Source: Flavobacterium sp. YJ01 (GTDB lineage Bacteria > Bacteroidota > Bacteroidia > Flavobacteriales > Flavobacteriaceae). From it: 64,000 bases of DNA. The notes under the pieces were generated by a model. That model worked only from the letters and a program-made list of their open reading frames with translations, had not been told where the DNA came from and did not search any database. The stretch lies in NCBI RefSeq assembly GCF_029320955.1, contig NZ_CP119757.1:744001-808000 (forward strand), in the 5' to 3' direction. A program made the translations under genes and the position numbers. Of this stretch, positions 44,071-53,597 are shown one piece after another. Numbering within the stretch: the first letter of the stretch is position 1; each line of letters begins with the position of its first letter.

Positions 44071-45496
44071 CAGAAATATAAAATACGCAGGTCTTGCCTG
44101 CGTATTACTCTCTATAGCGGGCTGTAAAACGACTTCTATTGCAGAAAAAACAGAAAACAAAACACTACCCGAAAACTATACCGATAATGGTTTAGATACC
44201 CTTAATACTGGAAAAGTAAAATGGCGAAGTTATTTTACAGATGAAAATCTAGAAAACCTGATTGATATTGCACTGAAAAACAATCAGGAATTGAATATTA
44301 CGCTTCAGGAAATCGAAATTGCAAAAAGCGAGGTAAGAGCACGAAAAGGAGAATATCTGCCTTTTGTAGGTTTTAGCTCTGGTGCTGATGTAACCAAATC
44401 TGGAAGGTATACAAGCACAGGTTCAGGAGAAGCGACAACAGATATTATGCCCGGCAGGGAAACTCCCGATCCGCTTCCCAATTATCGTTTTGCCCTTGCT
44501 TCAAGCTGGGAAATAGATATTTGGAACAAACTGCATAACGCAAAAAAAGCCGCTTTAAACCGTTATTTAGGCTCTATTGAAGGAAAGAATTTTGTCATTA
44601 CCAATTTGATTGCAGAAATAGCCGATTCGTATTATGAACTTTTAGCATTAGACAATCAACTAGAAATCATTAAACAAAATATTGATATCCAGACCAATGC
44701 TTTAAAAGTCGTAAAAATACAAAAAGAAGCCGCAAGGGTAAATGAACTGGCTGTACGAAGATTTGAAGCACAGATTTTAAGCACGCAGAGCCTGCAGTTT
44801 GATATTCAGCAGCAGATAACCGAAACGGAAAATAAAATCAATTTCCTGTTAGGACGTTTTCCCCAGAAAATTGCCAGAAGCAGCAATACTTTCAGCACCA
44901 TAACTCCAGCAGATATTCATGCCGGAGTGCCTTCTCAGCTTCTAGAAAATCGTCCCGATATTAAAAAAGCGGAAATGGAGTTAATCGCTGCAAAACTGGA
45001 TATTAAAGCCGCTAAAGCTAAATTTTATCCATCATTAGGCATTTCAGCAGGAATTGGTTATGAAGCTTTCAACACAAAGTATTTACTAACTTCTCCAGAA
45101 TCTCTATTGTATTCTATAGCAGGCGATTTGGCCGCTCCTCTAATTAATAGAAATGCAATAAAAGCAGAATATCTTACCGCCGGCGCTAAACAGATTCAGG
45201 CTGTTTACAATTATGAAAGAATATTGGTAAATGCATACGTTGAAGTGGCCAACCAATTGTCTAAAATTCAAAATACAGCAAAAAGCTATGCCCTAAAGTC
45301 AAAGCAGGTGCAGGCTTTAAATGAGTCTATTCAAATATCAAATAACTTATTCAGCTCTGCACGAGCAGATTATATGGAAGTTTTATTGACTCAAAAAGAT
45401 GCTTTAGAATCTAAATTTGAACTTATTGAAACCAAAAAACAGCAGATGAACGCCTTTGTTAATGTTTACAGAGCATTAGGAGGCGGCTGGAATTAG
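44060..45496 (+). CDS. RND efflux outer-membrane lipoprotein (NodT/OprM-type)
   Basis: 478 residues. The signal peptide ends in the lipobox SIAGC (Cys22). The two TolC repeats are visible as long helices with LIDIALKNNQELNITLQEIEIAKSEVRARKGEYLP and RPDIKKAEMELIAAKLDIKAAKAKFYPSLGIS. The latter precedes a beta strand of the outer-membrane barrel. The ATG at 44060 lies 11 bases inside the end of the pump gene and begins the signal peptide, so the upstream ATGs are rejected. It completes the tripartite pump. Confidence 0.94.
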   Translation: MKNNRNIKYAGLACVLLSIAGCKTTSIAEKTENKTLPENYTDNGLDTLNTGKVKWRSYFTDENLENLIDIALKNNQELNITLQEIEIAKSEVRARKGEYLPFVGFSSGADVTKSGRYTSTGSGEATTDIMPGRETPDPLPNYRFALASSWEIDIWNKLHNAKKAALNRYLGSIEGKNFVITNLIAEIADSYYELLALDNQLEIIKQNIDIQTNALKVVKIQKEAARVNELAVRRFEAQILSTQSLQFDIQQQITETENKINFLLGRFPQKIARSSNTFSTITPADIHAGVPSQLLENRPDIKKAEMELIAAKLDIKAAKAKFYPSLGISAGIGYEAFNTKYLLTSPESLLYSIAGDLAAPLINRNAIKAEYLTAGAKQIQAVYNYERILVNAYVEVANQLSKIQNTAKSYALKSKQVQALNESIQISNNLFSSARADYMEVLLTQKDALESKFELIETKKQQMNAFVNVYRALGGGWN

Positions 45497-45515
45497 TAGT
45501 TTTCATTTTTATTTT

Positions 45516-45552
45516 GGAAAGGAGATCTGTTGAAAAACTGCTCTCCTTTTCT
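45516..45552 (+). terminator. Terminator of the efflux operon
   Basis: AAAGGAGA (45518-45525) pairs with TCTCCTTT (45542-45549), followed by T. It begins 20 bases after the last gene. Confidence 0.75.
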
Positions 45553-46182
45553 GCTTACAGGCAGCAATTCTCCCTTTCTAAGCAGTATGAAAAGGTGCCG
45601 GGACGTCTTTTTATGCCGGCATTTTAGCAGCTCTGCTGCCAACTGTTCACTTTTCTCATATCCGGCAGAACTTATTTGCCGTTAATCTATATTGTTTTTC
45701 TTTTTAAATAAGCCATTCCCATAAGATAGGAGCTCCAGTAAAAAGCGCCGCGAGAATGTTACCTTATTATATCACTTTCGGCCTTCAAAAGATATCATCA
45801 AGATGCTGCAGTACTGCCGGCAGTATTGCACAAAAAAACGAAGTTTTTTAAAAAGTTGATGTAAATAGCTGCAAGTCTCACAAATAAAAAGGAACTACTG
45901 GTCATTTTTCTTGGAATCGGATTTTTATATGGTTAACTTTGAAAATGCTAATTATCAGTACACCTATTGCAAAATTATAGCTGTGTAAATAATTCGTTAC
46001 TGCTTTTATCGATAACTGCTGATTTTTTATTTCTCCTTAGCTCACCTGTTTTAGACGGGATTCCCTGAGCTTTTTTCAGTTAAAAATATTGATAGGCTAA
46101 ATTTACGTCTTTTTTCATGCATTTGCAGTTCAGGGTGCCTTATTAGTTTACTTTTTTTCAATCTAAACATTAAAACTTATCT
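45553..46182. other. Gene-less stretch before mscS
   Basis: 630 bases with scattered short GC hairpins (such as GCCGG and CCGGC pairs near 45597-45622 and 45817-45823) and AT-rich spacers. No open frame or clear promoter was recognised. Confidence 0.3.
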
Positions 46183-47241
46183 ATGGATATCTTAAACACA
46201 ACCTTTTTAGACAACACTTTTTTAAGCTGGCTTATAGCAGCCGGGATAATAATGGCTTCTCTGGTTATTGTAAAGGCAGTCAAAGCTGTAGTAATTAAAA
46301 GACTTAACAGCTGGGCCCTGAATACAAAGACCACATGGGATAATTTTATCATAGAAGTGGTGGATCAATCTGTACTTCCCATACTATATATAAGTGCTTT
46401 TTATTTTGCACTGCTCACACTTAAGCTTCCAGACAGTGTAGATCAAGTCATTCATATTGCCTATATGTTTGCTTTTACTTTCTTTACGCTGAAAATTATA
46501 AGTGCGGCCTTTAAAAAATTTATATATTCTTTTATTCAAAGGACTGAAGAAAGCGAAAGCAAACAAAAACAGGCAGGCGGGCTTATTGCTATTGTCAATA
46601 TTATTATATGGATCTGCGGTATAATATTTCTAATCGATAATTTGGGCTACAACGTCACTACGCTGATTGCCGGACTGGGTGTCGGAGGTATTGCAATTGC
46701 CCTTGCCGCACAGGCCGTGCTGGGAGATCTTTTCAGTTATTTTGTCATCTTTTTCGACCGTCCGTTTGAAATTGGCGATTTCGTGCAGCTGGGAGCTGAC
46801 AGCGGCGTTATAGAATATATTGGAATTAAGACCACCCGTATACGTACCCTGAACGGAGAACAGCTGATCTGCTCCAATACTGACCTTACCAATTCAAGAT
46901 TGAGAAATTATAAAAGAATGGAAAAAAGACGTGTTGTTTTTTCTCTTGGGGTTACCTACCAGACCATGCACTCCCAATTATCGGAAATACCGCAAATTGT
47001 AAAAGCTATCATATCCTCAAAACCTCAGCTCCAGTTTGACAGGGGCCACTTTTCAGGATATGGTGATTTCAGCCTGAATTTTGAATTTGTATATTATGTG
47101 CTGGATGCAGATTATAATCTTTATATGGATAACCAGCAGCAGGTCTATCTTGAAATTTTTTCTGCTTTCGAAAAACAGGGTATCGATTTTGCCTATCCTA
47201 CCCAAACTGTAATGCTGGACAAAGAAATTAAACTCAACTGA
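46183..47241 (+). CDS. MscS-family mechanosensitive ion channel
   Basis: 352 residues. Four helices fill the first 180 residues; the pore helix TM3 is the Gly/Ala-rich GLGVGGIAIALAAQAVLGDLFSYFVIFFDRPFEIGDFV, diagnostic for MscS. The cytosolic beta domain (VIEYIGIKTTRIRTLNGEQLICSNTDL) and alpha/beta domain follow. It opens under membrane tension during osmotic downshock. The extra N-terminal helices place it in the longer YnaI/YbdG-like group. The next gene is a BCCT transporter, so the pair is osmoadaptive. Confidence 0.93.
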   Translation: MDILNTTFLDNTFLSWLIAAGIIMASLVIVKAVKAVVIKRLNSWALNTKTTWDNFIIEVVDQSVLPILYISAFYFALLTLKLPDSVDQVIHIAYMFAFTFFTLKIISAAFKKFIYSFIQRTEESESKQKQAGGLIAIVNIIIWICGIIFLIDNLGYNVTTLIAGLGVGGIAIALAAQAVLGDLFSYFVIFFDRPFEIGDFVQLGADSGVIEYIGIKTTRIRTLNGEQLICSNTDLTNSRLRNYKRMEKRRVVFSLGVTYQTMHSQLSEIPQIVKAIISSKPQLQFDRGHFSGYGDFSLNFEFVYYVLDADYNLYMDNQQQVYLEIFSAFEKQGIDFAYPTQTVMLDKEIKLN

Positions 47242-47399
47242 CAGTATTCTATGCATTGTGGATTCTGAATTCTGATTACAGATTCAATCCCCCTTTATCA
47301 AAATTCGAAAACACTGCCGAAATTATTTCTGGAAATTCTACTAAGGCATAAAACTATCATTGACGATTATTTTATCTGTCTGCAATAAAAATTCTTAAT

Positions 47400-49391
47400 A
47401 TGGAAAAAAATAAAAAAAACACAACCTTTGATAAAGGAGTCACGATTCCCGGGCTGCTATTTATTTTAGGCATCTGCGCATTTACGGTACTATTTCCCAA
47501 ACCAACCGAAATACTGCTTGAAAATATTAAAAATTTCATTTTCGTAAATCTGAACTGGGTTTACGTCTGGTCCGTTACAATATTTGTAATCTTTCTGGTA
47601 TATCTCATGTTCAGTAAATATGGCAGCATCAAATTGGGAGACAATGACAGTACGCCTGAACATTCTTTCTTCTCCTGGATATCCATGCTTTTTGCAGCCG
47701 GAATGGGAATAGGTCTGATGTACTTTGCCGTGGCCGAACCTATGTCTCACTATTCTGATGATGCTTTTGCAGGCGACCATTACATCAATCAGGCTAAAAA
47801 TGCGCAATTGTATACTTTTTTTCACTGGGGCATTCATGCCTGGGCTGTTTATGGTCTGGTAGGACTCTCGCTTGCTTATTTTTCTTATCGCTATCGTCTG
47901 CCTCTCTCTCTTCGAAGCTGTCTTTATCCGCTCTTGAAAGATAAAATTAACAGCGGATGGGGCAATGCCATAGATGTTTTTGCGCTGTGCAGCACCTTCT
48001 TTGGAATTACAACCACCTTAGGTTTCGGAGTAGTGCAGATTAATTCAGGCCTCAAGGCATTAGATATAGTATCGGACACGAGCTTTATATCTCAGGTTTA
48101 CATTGTTGCCGTATTGGTTTCACTGGCTATATTCTCAGCCATTTCAGGAGTAGGCAGAGGAATTAAAATTTTAAGCAATATCAATATATCGGCCGCAATA
48201 ATCTTAATGCTTTTCGTGCTCATTGCAGGACCAACCGTGTATATAATAGGAAGTTTTACCGAGGGTCTGGGAAATTATATAAGCAGCTTTTTCACCATAT
48301 CTTTCAACACGCATGTATATGATGAAAAGTCCCTTCCATGGTTTTACAGCTGGACCATATTATATTGGGCATGGTGGATTTCTTGGGCACCATTTGTGGG
48401 ATTGTTCATAGCACGCATCTCAAAAGGACGCACAATAAAATCATTTATAGCGGCGGTTCTTCTTCTGCCGACAATATTCAATTTGATTTGGATGTCGGTT
48501 TTTGGCAGCAGTGCCATCTGGACAGACTTTCACATAGCCGCAGGGGAACTAAGCAGCCTGGTGAATAATCCAGAAGCCTTAATGTTCAGTTTTTTGGAAT
48601 ACCTGCCTTTCCCCCTGATTTCAAAGGCACTGGTAATCATGATTGTAATAATATTCTTTATGACCTCTGCAGATTCCGGAATTTTGGTCATGGACAGTAT
48701 CGCGACAAAAAATTCTCCATCCTCCCCGACATGGCAGAAAATTTTTTGGGGTCTGCTGCTTGCCGCCCTGGCTCTAATGTTATTAAAAGCTGGAGGGCTG
48801 AAAGCACTTCAGACGATGACGCTCATAACCGCACTGCCTTTTGCAGCCATCATGCTTTTTATGGCCGCTGCCCTGATGAAAGGCCTCTTTATTGATGACA
48901 GGTATTACAAGCGCAGTTTTTCGGTATCCACGGTACCCTGGTCGGGAAAATTATGGAAGGAGCGTTTAAAACAGATTGTTACTTTCAAAGATAAGCGCTC
49001 TGTAGAGGAATTTATCATCATAAAGGCCGAACAGGCCTTTACCGAGTTGCAGGACGAATTCGCCTTAAGGGGAATTCAGGCATCAATCAGATCTTTATCA
49101 GACCCTTTTAGTGTGGAGCTCAAAATTTCGCATGATGTGGTGCATAATTTCATATACGGTGTAAAGCTGGAATCAAAACTGGTTTCAAATAATCTCGTTG
49201 AAGAGCAGAATCTGCCTGAATTCCAAAACAGCAGAACTTACTATCCTAAAACTTACTTTGGCGATACCAGAGCAGGATACGATGTGCAATATTTTACTAA
49301 AAATGAACTGATCAGTGATGTCCTGAAACATTACGAAAGATTCATTGATATTACTGCAGAGCAGTCAAACGAAATGTTTACCAGTAAATAA
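47400..49391 (+). CDS. BCCT-family betaine/choline/carnitine transporter
   Basis: 663 residues with twelve membrane helices. The Trp-rich signature is WTILYWAWWISWAPFVGLFIARISKGRTIK. The GMGIGLMYFAVAEPMSHY segment of helix 3 carries the glycine stretch of the betaine site. About 150 residues after the last helix form a long cytosolic domain, as in BetT-like members, suggesting osmotic control. It imports a compatible solute with sodium or protons. It lies 158 bases after mscS on the same strand. Confidence 0.95.
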   Translation: MEKNKKNTTFDKGVTIPGLLFILGICAFTVLFPKPTEILLENIKNFIFVNLNWVYVWSVTIFVIFLVYLMFSKYGSIKLGDNDSTPEHSFFSWISMLFAAGMGIGLMYFAVAEPMSHYSDDAFAGDHYINQAKNAQLYTFFHWGIHAWAVYGLVGLSLAYFSYRYRLPLSLRSCLYPLLKDKINSGWGNAIDVFALCSTFFGITTTLGFGVVQINSGLKALDIVSDTSFISQVYIVAVLVSLAIFSAISGVGRGIKILSNINISAAIILMLFVLIAGPTVYIIGSFTEGLGNYISSFFTISFNTHVYDEKSLPWFYSWTILYWAWWISWAPFVGLFIARISKGRTIKSFIAAVLLLPTIFNLIWMSVFGSSAIWTDFHIAAGELSSLVNNPEALMFSFLEYLPFPLISKALVIMIVIIFFMTSADSGILVMDSIATKNSPSSPTWQKIFWGLLLAALALMLLKAGGLKALQTMTLITALPFAAIMLFMAAALMKGLFIDDRYYKRSFSVSTVPWSGKLWKERLKQIVTFKDKRSVEEFIIIKAEQAFTELQDEFALRGIQASIRSLSDPFSVELKISHDVVHNFIYGVKLESKLVSNNLVEEQNLPEFQNSRTYYPKTYFGDTRAGYDVQYFTKNELISDVLKHYERFIDITAEQSNEMFTSK

Positions 49392-49424
49392 GCTGAAACA
49401 GCTGCCCTTAGGATGATTTTAGTT

Positions 49425-49547
49425 TTATCCCTGCAATCGAATCAAGGATATCAGCCCGCCGGCATTGGAAATCTTTTTGTGCCGATGTTCGGGACAAAAG
49501 ATCGCTTCACTAGTTCGCTGGCACTCGGGCGGAACGCATCGCGGCAT
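49425..49547 (-). CDS. Candidate 40-residue zinc-binding small protein
   Basis: A short frame starting MPRCVPPECQ with Cys4, Cys9, Cys18, His21 and His23 (FCPEHRHKK), a spacing suitable for a small zinc site. The rest is SNAGGLISLIRLQG. The GC content here is higher than in flanking DNA. It lies in the 528-base stretch 49392-49919, which otherwise shows no gene and no terminator after the BCCT gene. It could equally be a GC-rich structured RNA read by chance as protein. No family is recognised. Confidence 0.3.
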   Translation of the reverse strand: MPRCVPPECQRTSEAIFCPEHRHKKISNAGGLISLIRLQG

Positions 49548-49919
49548 GAGCAGCTGAAAAATAATGTCAAAAAAAACTGTGCCGTCCTCTGAAATCAGAT
49601 GCCGGCTGACAGTTCCAAATTCCCTGTTAATTTAATCCATGGAGAATTCTGCGTGTCTGCACCATATGTTTATCGCCAATGCCGCTGTATAGTGCAAAAA
49701 AAATCTGCAGCGGCAATTCCCAGACTATCAGGGAAGTCTGGAAAAGCAGCGGCGCGGGGCAAAAACAGCTGCAAAGCATAAACCTTCGAAAACTGCTTTT
49801 TTTTTTAGTGATGACCTTTATTTCTGCTTTTGGATTATTTGCGTAAAAAATAAATTACCTTTATCCGGCATTGCCACTTTATAAGAAATTAAAATTTATT
49901 TAAGCTTTAAACCAATCCT

Positions 49920-50450
49920 ATGAGCCAAGAAGAATTATTGGTATTAATCCGCAAAAAAGATGAAAGGGCCTTCACCCATCTCTATGATATGTACTCAAAA
50001 AGCTTGTTTTCGGTTATAAATGTTCTGGTAAAAAACCGCGAAGAAGCCGAAGATGTCCTGCAGGAAGTCTTTGTAAAAATCTGGAAAAACATCGATAGCT
50101 ACAGTGAAAGCAAGGGCAGGTTCTACACATGGATCCTTAATATTGCAAGGAATACATCGATCGACAAGCTGCGGTCCAAAAATTTCAACAACACCCAAAA
50201 AAACCTTTCTTCGGATAATTTCGTAAATCTGTTAGATGACAGCAATAAATTAGCCAATAAACTAGATGCAATTGGAATTCAGGAGTTCGTTAAAAAACTG
50301 AAACCAAAATGTATCGAGATTATTGATCTGCTGTTCTTTAAAGGATATACCCAGCAGGAAGCTTCAGAAGAGCTAGCGATACCTCTGGGAACTGTAAAGA
50401 CACAAAATAGCAACTGTATCAACGATTTAAGAAGTTATTTAAAGATATAA
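49920..50450 (+). CDS. ECF sigma factor (SigK-like)
   Basis: 176 residues. Region 2 is FTHLYDMYSKSLFSVINVLVKNREEAEDVLQEVFVKIWKNI, and region 4 is FKGYTQQEASEELAIPLGTVKTQNSNCINDLRSYL. These bind core RNA polymerase, the -10 and the -35 elements. The anti-sigma gene begins one base into its stop codon, so translation is coupled and the membrane protein next door controls it. The signal may be envelope or redox stress. The length is standard. Confidence 0.93.
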   Translation: MSQEELLVLIRKKDERAFTHLYDMYSKSLFSVINVLVKNREEAEDVLQEVFVKIWKNIDSYSESKGRFYTWILNIARNTSIDKLRSKNFNNTQKNLSSDNFVNLLDDSNKLANKLDAIGIQEFVKKLKPKCIEIIDLLFFKGYTQQEASEELAIPLGTVKTQNSNCINDLRSYLKI

Positions 50451-51238
50451 TGGAAGCAAAGCAATATATTGAATCAGGCATTTTAGAACTGTACGTTTAC
50501 GGCCTTCTGACAGAAAAAGAGAACCTGGAAATTGCCGAACTGGCCAGAGAAAACCCTGAGATTGAAAGTGAAATCATTTCTATAGAAAAAGCTGTTTCAG
50601 CCTTATCATCAAGCTTCTCACCTTTCCATTCGGTTGCCAATTTCGAGAAAACAAAAGCGCTTTTAGAGCTTAACGATGGTAAAGTTATCAATATAAAATC
50701 ACCATCAAACCGTTCGCAGTACTTGAGCTGGGCGGCTGCCGTATTACTGCTCTTAGGTTTTGGATATCAAACTTTAGAACTGGCAAAATCCAAACAGGCA
50801 GTCTCTGAGGCCGGAGGCGAAAAAAATAAAATTGAAAGAGAATATGCTTTTTTAGACCAGCAGAATAAACAGACTGAGAAAAACCTGAGCATTGTGAGAG
50901 ACATTAAAAACACAAGCGTTGCTCTGGACGGACAATCCATATCTCCGGCATCGTTTGCAAAAGTGTACTGGAACAAAGAAACAAAAACGACTTATATCGA
51001 CGCGGCAGGTCTGCCAAACCCTCCAAAAGGAATGGTTTACCAGGTTTGGTCTTTAAAACTAAGTCCGGTGCTTACACCGACAAGTATTGGTCTGCTGGAT
51101 AATTTTGAAGAAAACTCTCAAAAAATCTTTGCTGTAAGCCAAACCGATTCAGCCGAAGCTTTTGGCATCACGCTGGAACCTGCAGGGGGAAGCGTTACAC
51201 CTACAATGGAGCAGCTTTATACTTTAGGAAAAGTCTAA
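50450..51238 (+). CDS. Anti-sigma factor, RskA family
   Basis: 262 residues. The N-terminal 80 residues are the cytosolic sigma-binding part (SGILELYVYGLLTEKENLEIAELARENPE). One membrane helix follows at about 85-103 (YLSWAAAVLLLLGFGYQTL), then a coiled region, and the periplasmic RskA domain (GMVYQVWSLKLSPVLTPTSIGLLDNF, SVTPTMEQLYTLGKV). It holds the ECF sigma factor inactive at the inner membrane until a signal triggers proteolysis. It overlaps the sigma gene by one base. Confidence 0.92.
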   Translation: MEAKQYIESGILELYVYGLLTEKENLEIAELARENPEIESEIISIEKAVSALSSSFSPFHSVANFEKTKALLELNDGKVINIKSPSNRSQYLSWAAAVLLLLGFGYQTLELAKSKQAVSEAGGEKNKIEREYAFLDQQNKQTEKNLSIVRDIKNTSVALDGQSISPASFAKVYWNKETKTTYIDAAGLPNPPKGMVYQVWSLKLSPVLTPTSIGLLDNFEENSQKIFAVSQTDSAEAFGITLEPAGGSVTPTMEQLYTLGKV

Positions 51239-51257
51239 TTCCATAAAAAGTCCAAAC

Positions 51258-51297
51258 TAAAAAGCGCATATTGATCCTATTCAATATGCGCTTTTTG
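51258..51297 (+). terminator. Terminator of the sigma/anti-sigma operon
   Basis: AAAAGCGCATATTGA pairs with TCAATATGCGCTTTT around a six-base loop, ending in T. Confidence 0.88.
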
Positions 51298-52070
51298 GGA
51301 TTCAATACTGCACTTTGGCGGAACATTCCCCAAATCCCTTAGCCGTACTAAAAAAATCTAAAATCATCGTCAAATTTTGATTTGAATAGTTTCTAATGAT
51401 AATGGTTTAAATTTGTGCAGCCAAAGTAGAATTTTAATCCCTGCTTTCAATAATTAGATACTTTCGACTGATACTTTATTTGATTAAAAAGTTTAAGTTT
51501 TAACGTTTTTAGCGTTTACCCCCCAGGATGCTTATAAACTGTTTTTGACCAACAATTTCAAATAGTAAACTTCCAAATTCACTTGAAAAATAAGATAACG
51601 TAAAAGTTAAGAGTGAACAGGATTCGAACATTAAAAATGGAATAGACCCCATACCCCTTTTTTTAAAATTTCCATTTAATTTAAATAATGAAAACGCATT
51701 TATTGGATTTTCCGCTCTCATTCTCTGATTATCAATTATTGCTCAGCTGAGAAAGAAAATTAGTATATTGCTCAAGCTGGCACGCCGGCCTGCCTTTTTT
51801 TATAAAATGGATTAATAATCTCAGGTTATTTATAGTAAAAAAGCTAATTATAAAATTAATTAATAATCATGTAATTATCAGCAAATTAATTAGTCTAACT
51901 TTACCAAATGAGGAATTGATTACTCCCATGCAGAATTAAGTAAACATTTTTTGGAAGATTATGTTTATGGACAAGCCCGTCGCAGCGTGCAGCGCAGCTG
52001 ACGGGTTCTATTTTTGTATCGCTTGCTTCAGAACTTTGCTATAGGTTTGAAACTGCAGCTGATTAAGCAT
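51298..52070. other. Gene-less stretch before hemA, with two GC hairpins
   Basis: 773 bases with no convincing gene. CCCGTC (51976-51981) and GACGGG (52000-52005) close a GC-rich hairpin followed by TTCTATTTTT, an intrinsic terminator on the plus strand with no gene upstream. A smaller GC-rich element followed by seven T lies near 51780-51800. A small plus-strand RNA ending near 52015 is possible, but no promoter was recognised. Confidence 0.3.
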
Positions 52071-53375
52071 TTATGACAGATTGATTTTGTATTTTTCTTC
52101 AATTGGTGAAGAAGCCTTATTCGGTGCAAGCTGTCCTATCTGAAATACTTTTTCAATAAATTCAATGCTTTGATCCACTGAAGTGTTTTCATTTTTTAAA
52201 TGGCTGGCAAAATGGTTTGTTAATTTTTGAATAATTCTTGAACTGATTAAATCTATCTGGGCATCATCAAAATGGGCTGTTTTCTTTTTTTGAAAAGCAA
52301 ATTCTGCCGATACAATATCATTTAGCTTGGATTTTAATGCATGGATAGTCGGAGCACATTTTCGGCCGTTCACCCAGGTATTCAGTTCTAATTTCAGATC
52401 ATCAATAATGGCTTCTGCAGCAGGAATATGCTGTTTTCTCTTTTCCAGCGTGTCATCAGTGATTTGAGACAAATCATCCAGATGTATTAAAGTTACACCG
52501 GGAATATCTTCTACATTGGTATCTACATTGCGCGGGATGGATAAATCTAGGATCAATAAGGGTTTCTGTAAAGCAAGCGATGTTTTGTCAATAGTCGGAT
52601 TTTGTGCTCCTGTAGCTACAACCAGCACATCGGCCTGCTGCAGTTCCTCTTTTAAATCAGCATAATCTTTTACAATAACATTCAGCTTGCCGGCCAATAA
52701 TTCGGCTTTGTTTTTTGTTCTGTTTATAAGGGCAATATGGCTGTTTTTAGTATGTTTTACTAAGTTTTCGCACGTGTTTCTTCCTATTTTCCCCGTTCCG
52801 AATAACAAAATATTTTTGTTTCCAATATCGGCCACATTTCGGATTATATACTGCACTGATGCAAAAGAAACTGACGTTGCACCGGAAGAAATTTTCGTCT
52901 CCGTTTTAACTTTTTTGCTCGCCTGAATAACCGTATTTACCAACCGGTCCAGAAATGTATTGACCAAACCTTCCCGTTTACTATTGCTAAAGGCGGTTTT
53001 AATCTGGCTGATGATTTCAAAATCACCCAGAATCTGACTGTCTAAACCTGTTCCTACCCGAAACATGTGGCTGACGGCTTCTTCATTCTTATATATATAA
53101 GCAGCCTGCTGAAATTCTTCTACAGAGCCATTGCTGTTCTCGCAAAGCAGTTTGATGAGTTCATAAGGATGATGGGCAAAACCATAAATTTCAGTTCTAT
53201 TGCAGGTAGAAGTAACAACCAGTGATTCTATGCCTTCTGCCTTGGCCTGCAGCAATAAATCAGATTGTGCTTTAGCATCTAGACTAAATTTTCCTCTGAT
53301 AACTGCATCTGCTTTCTTGTAGCTTAACCCTAATGCGTAAAAAGTCGTGGATCTGGGCATATTAAAATTTTCCAT
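52071..53375 (-). CDS. hemA: Glutamyl-tRNA reductase
   Basis: 434 residues. The catalytic cysteine C58 lies in VVTSTCNRTEIYG. GTGLDSQILGDFEIISQIK and the NADPH-binding domain (LLFGTGKIGRNTCENL) follow, then the C-terminal dimerisation helices. It reduces charged glutamyl-tRNA to glutamate-1-semialdehyde, the first committed step of tetrapyrrole synthesis by the C5 route. A second ATG at codon 6 is possible. It runs alone on the minus strand. In Bacteroidota it usually sits next to an AraC regulator and hemH; here seven envelope genes lie between. Confidence 0.96.
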   Translation of the reverse strand: MENFNMPRSTTFYALGLSYKKADAVIRGKFSLDAKAQSDLLLQAKAEGIESLVVTSTCNRTEIYGFAHHPYELIKLLCENSNGSVEEFQQAAYIYKNEEAVSHMFRVGTGLDSQILGDFEIISQIKTAFSNSKREGLVNTFLDRLVNTVIQASKKVKTETKISSGATSVSFASVQYIIRNVADIGNKNILLFGTGKIGRNTCENLVKHTKNSHIALINRTKNKAELLAGKLNVIVKDYADLKEELQQADVLVVATGAQNPTIDKTSLALQKPLLILDLSIPRNVDTNVEDIPGVTLIHLDDLSQITDDTLEKRKQHIPAAEAIIDDLKLELNTWVNGRKCAPTIHALKSKLNDIVSAEFAFQKKKTAHFDDAQIDLISSRIIQKLTNHFASHLKNENTSVDQSIEFIEKVFQIGQLAPNKASSPIEEKYKINLS

Positions 53376-53558
53376 ATTTATGGTTTCCTTAAAAAGTTCA
53401 AAAATGAGTAACTGCAGATTTAATATAACAGCGCCGGAAGTGCTTTTATATCACTATGGAATAAATGGATTTAAACTGCGGTTTTATATAATTTCCTTAT
53501 ATTATAAAGCTGACAGCTTTTCAAAAATATTTATAAACTTCAAATAGTATTGAAATAT

Positions 53559-53588
53559 AAAACGCTGCCTGAAAAAGGCAGCGTTTTG
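53559..53588. terminator. Terminator of the globin-lipoprotein operon
   Basis: AACGCTGCC (53561-53569) pairs with GGCAGCGTT (53577-53585), with A and T tracts on both sides. It lies 10 bases after the stop at 53598. Confidence 0.85.
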
Positions 53589-53597
53589 AGAAGAAAT

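Noticed and set aside
49599..49781. 60-codon plus-strand frame
   Set aside because: Low-complexity Ala/Lys-rich end and no homologous features; chance frame.
51509..51721. 70-codon minus-strand frame
   Set aside because: No signal peptide, domain or promoter; lies in an AT-rich gap and reads like chance sequence.
51971..52015. Hairpin considered as a tRNA or SRP RNA fragment
   Set aside because: No acceptor/anticodon layout and no SRP tetraloop motif; kept only as a terminator-like hairpin.
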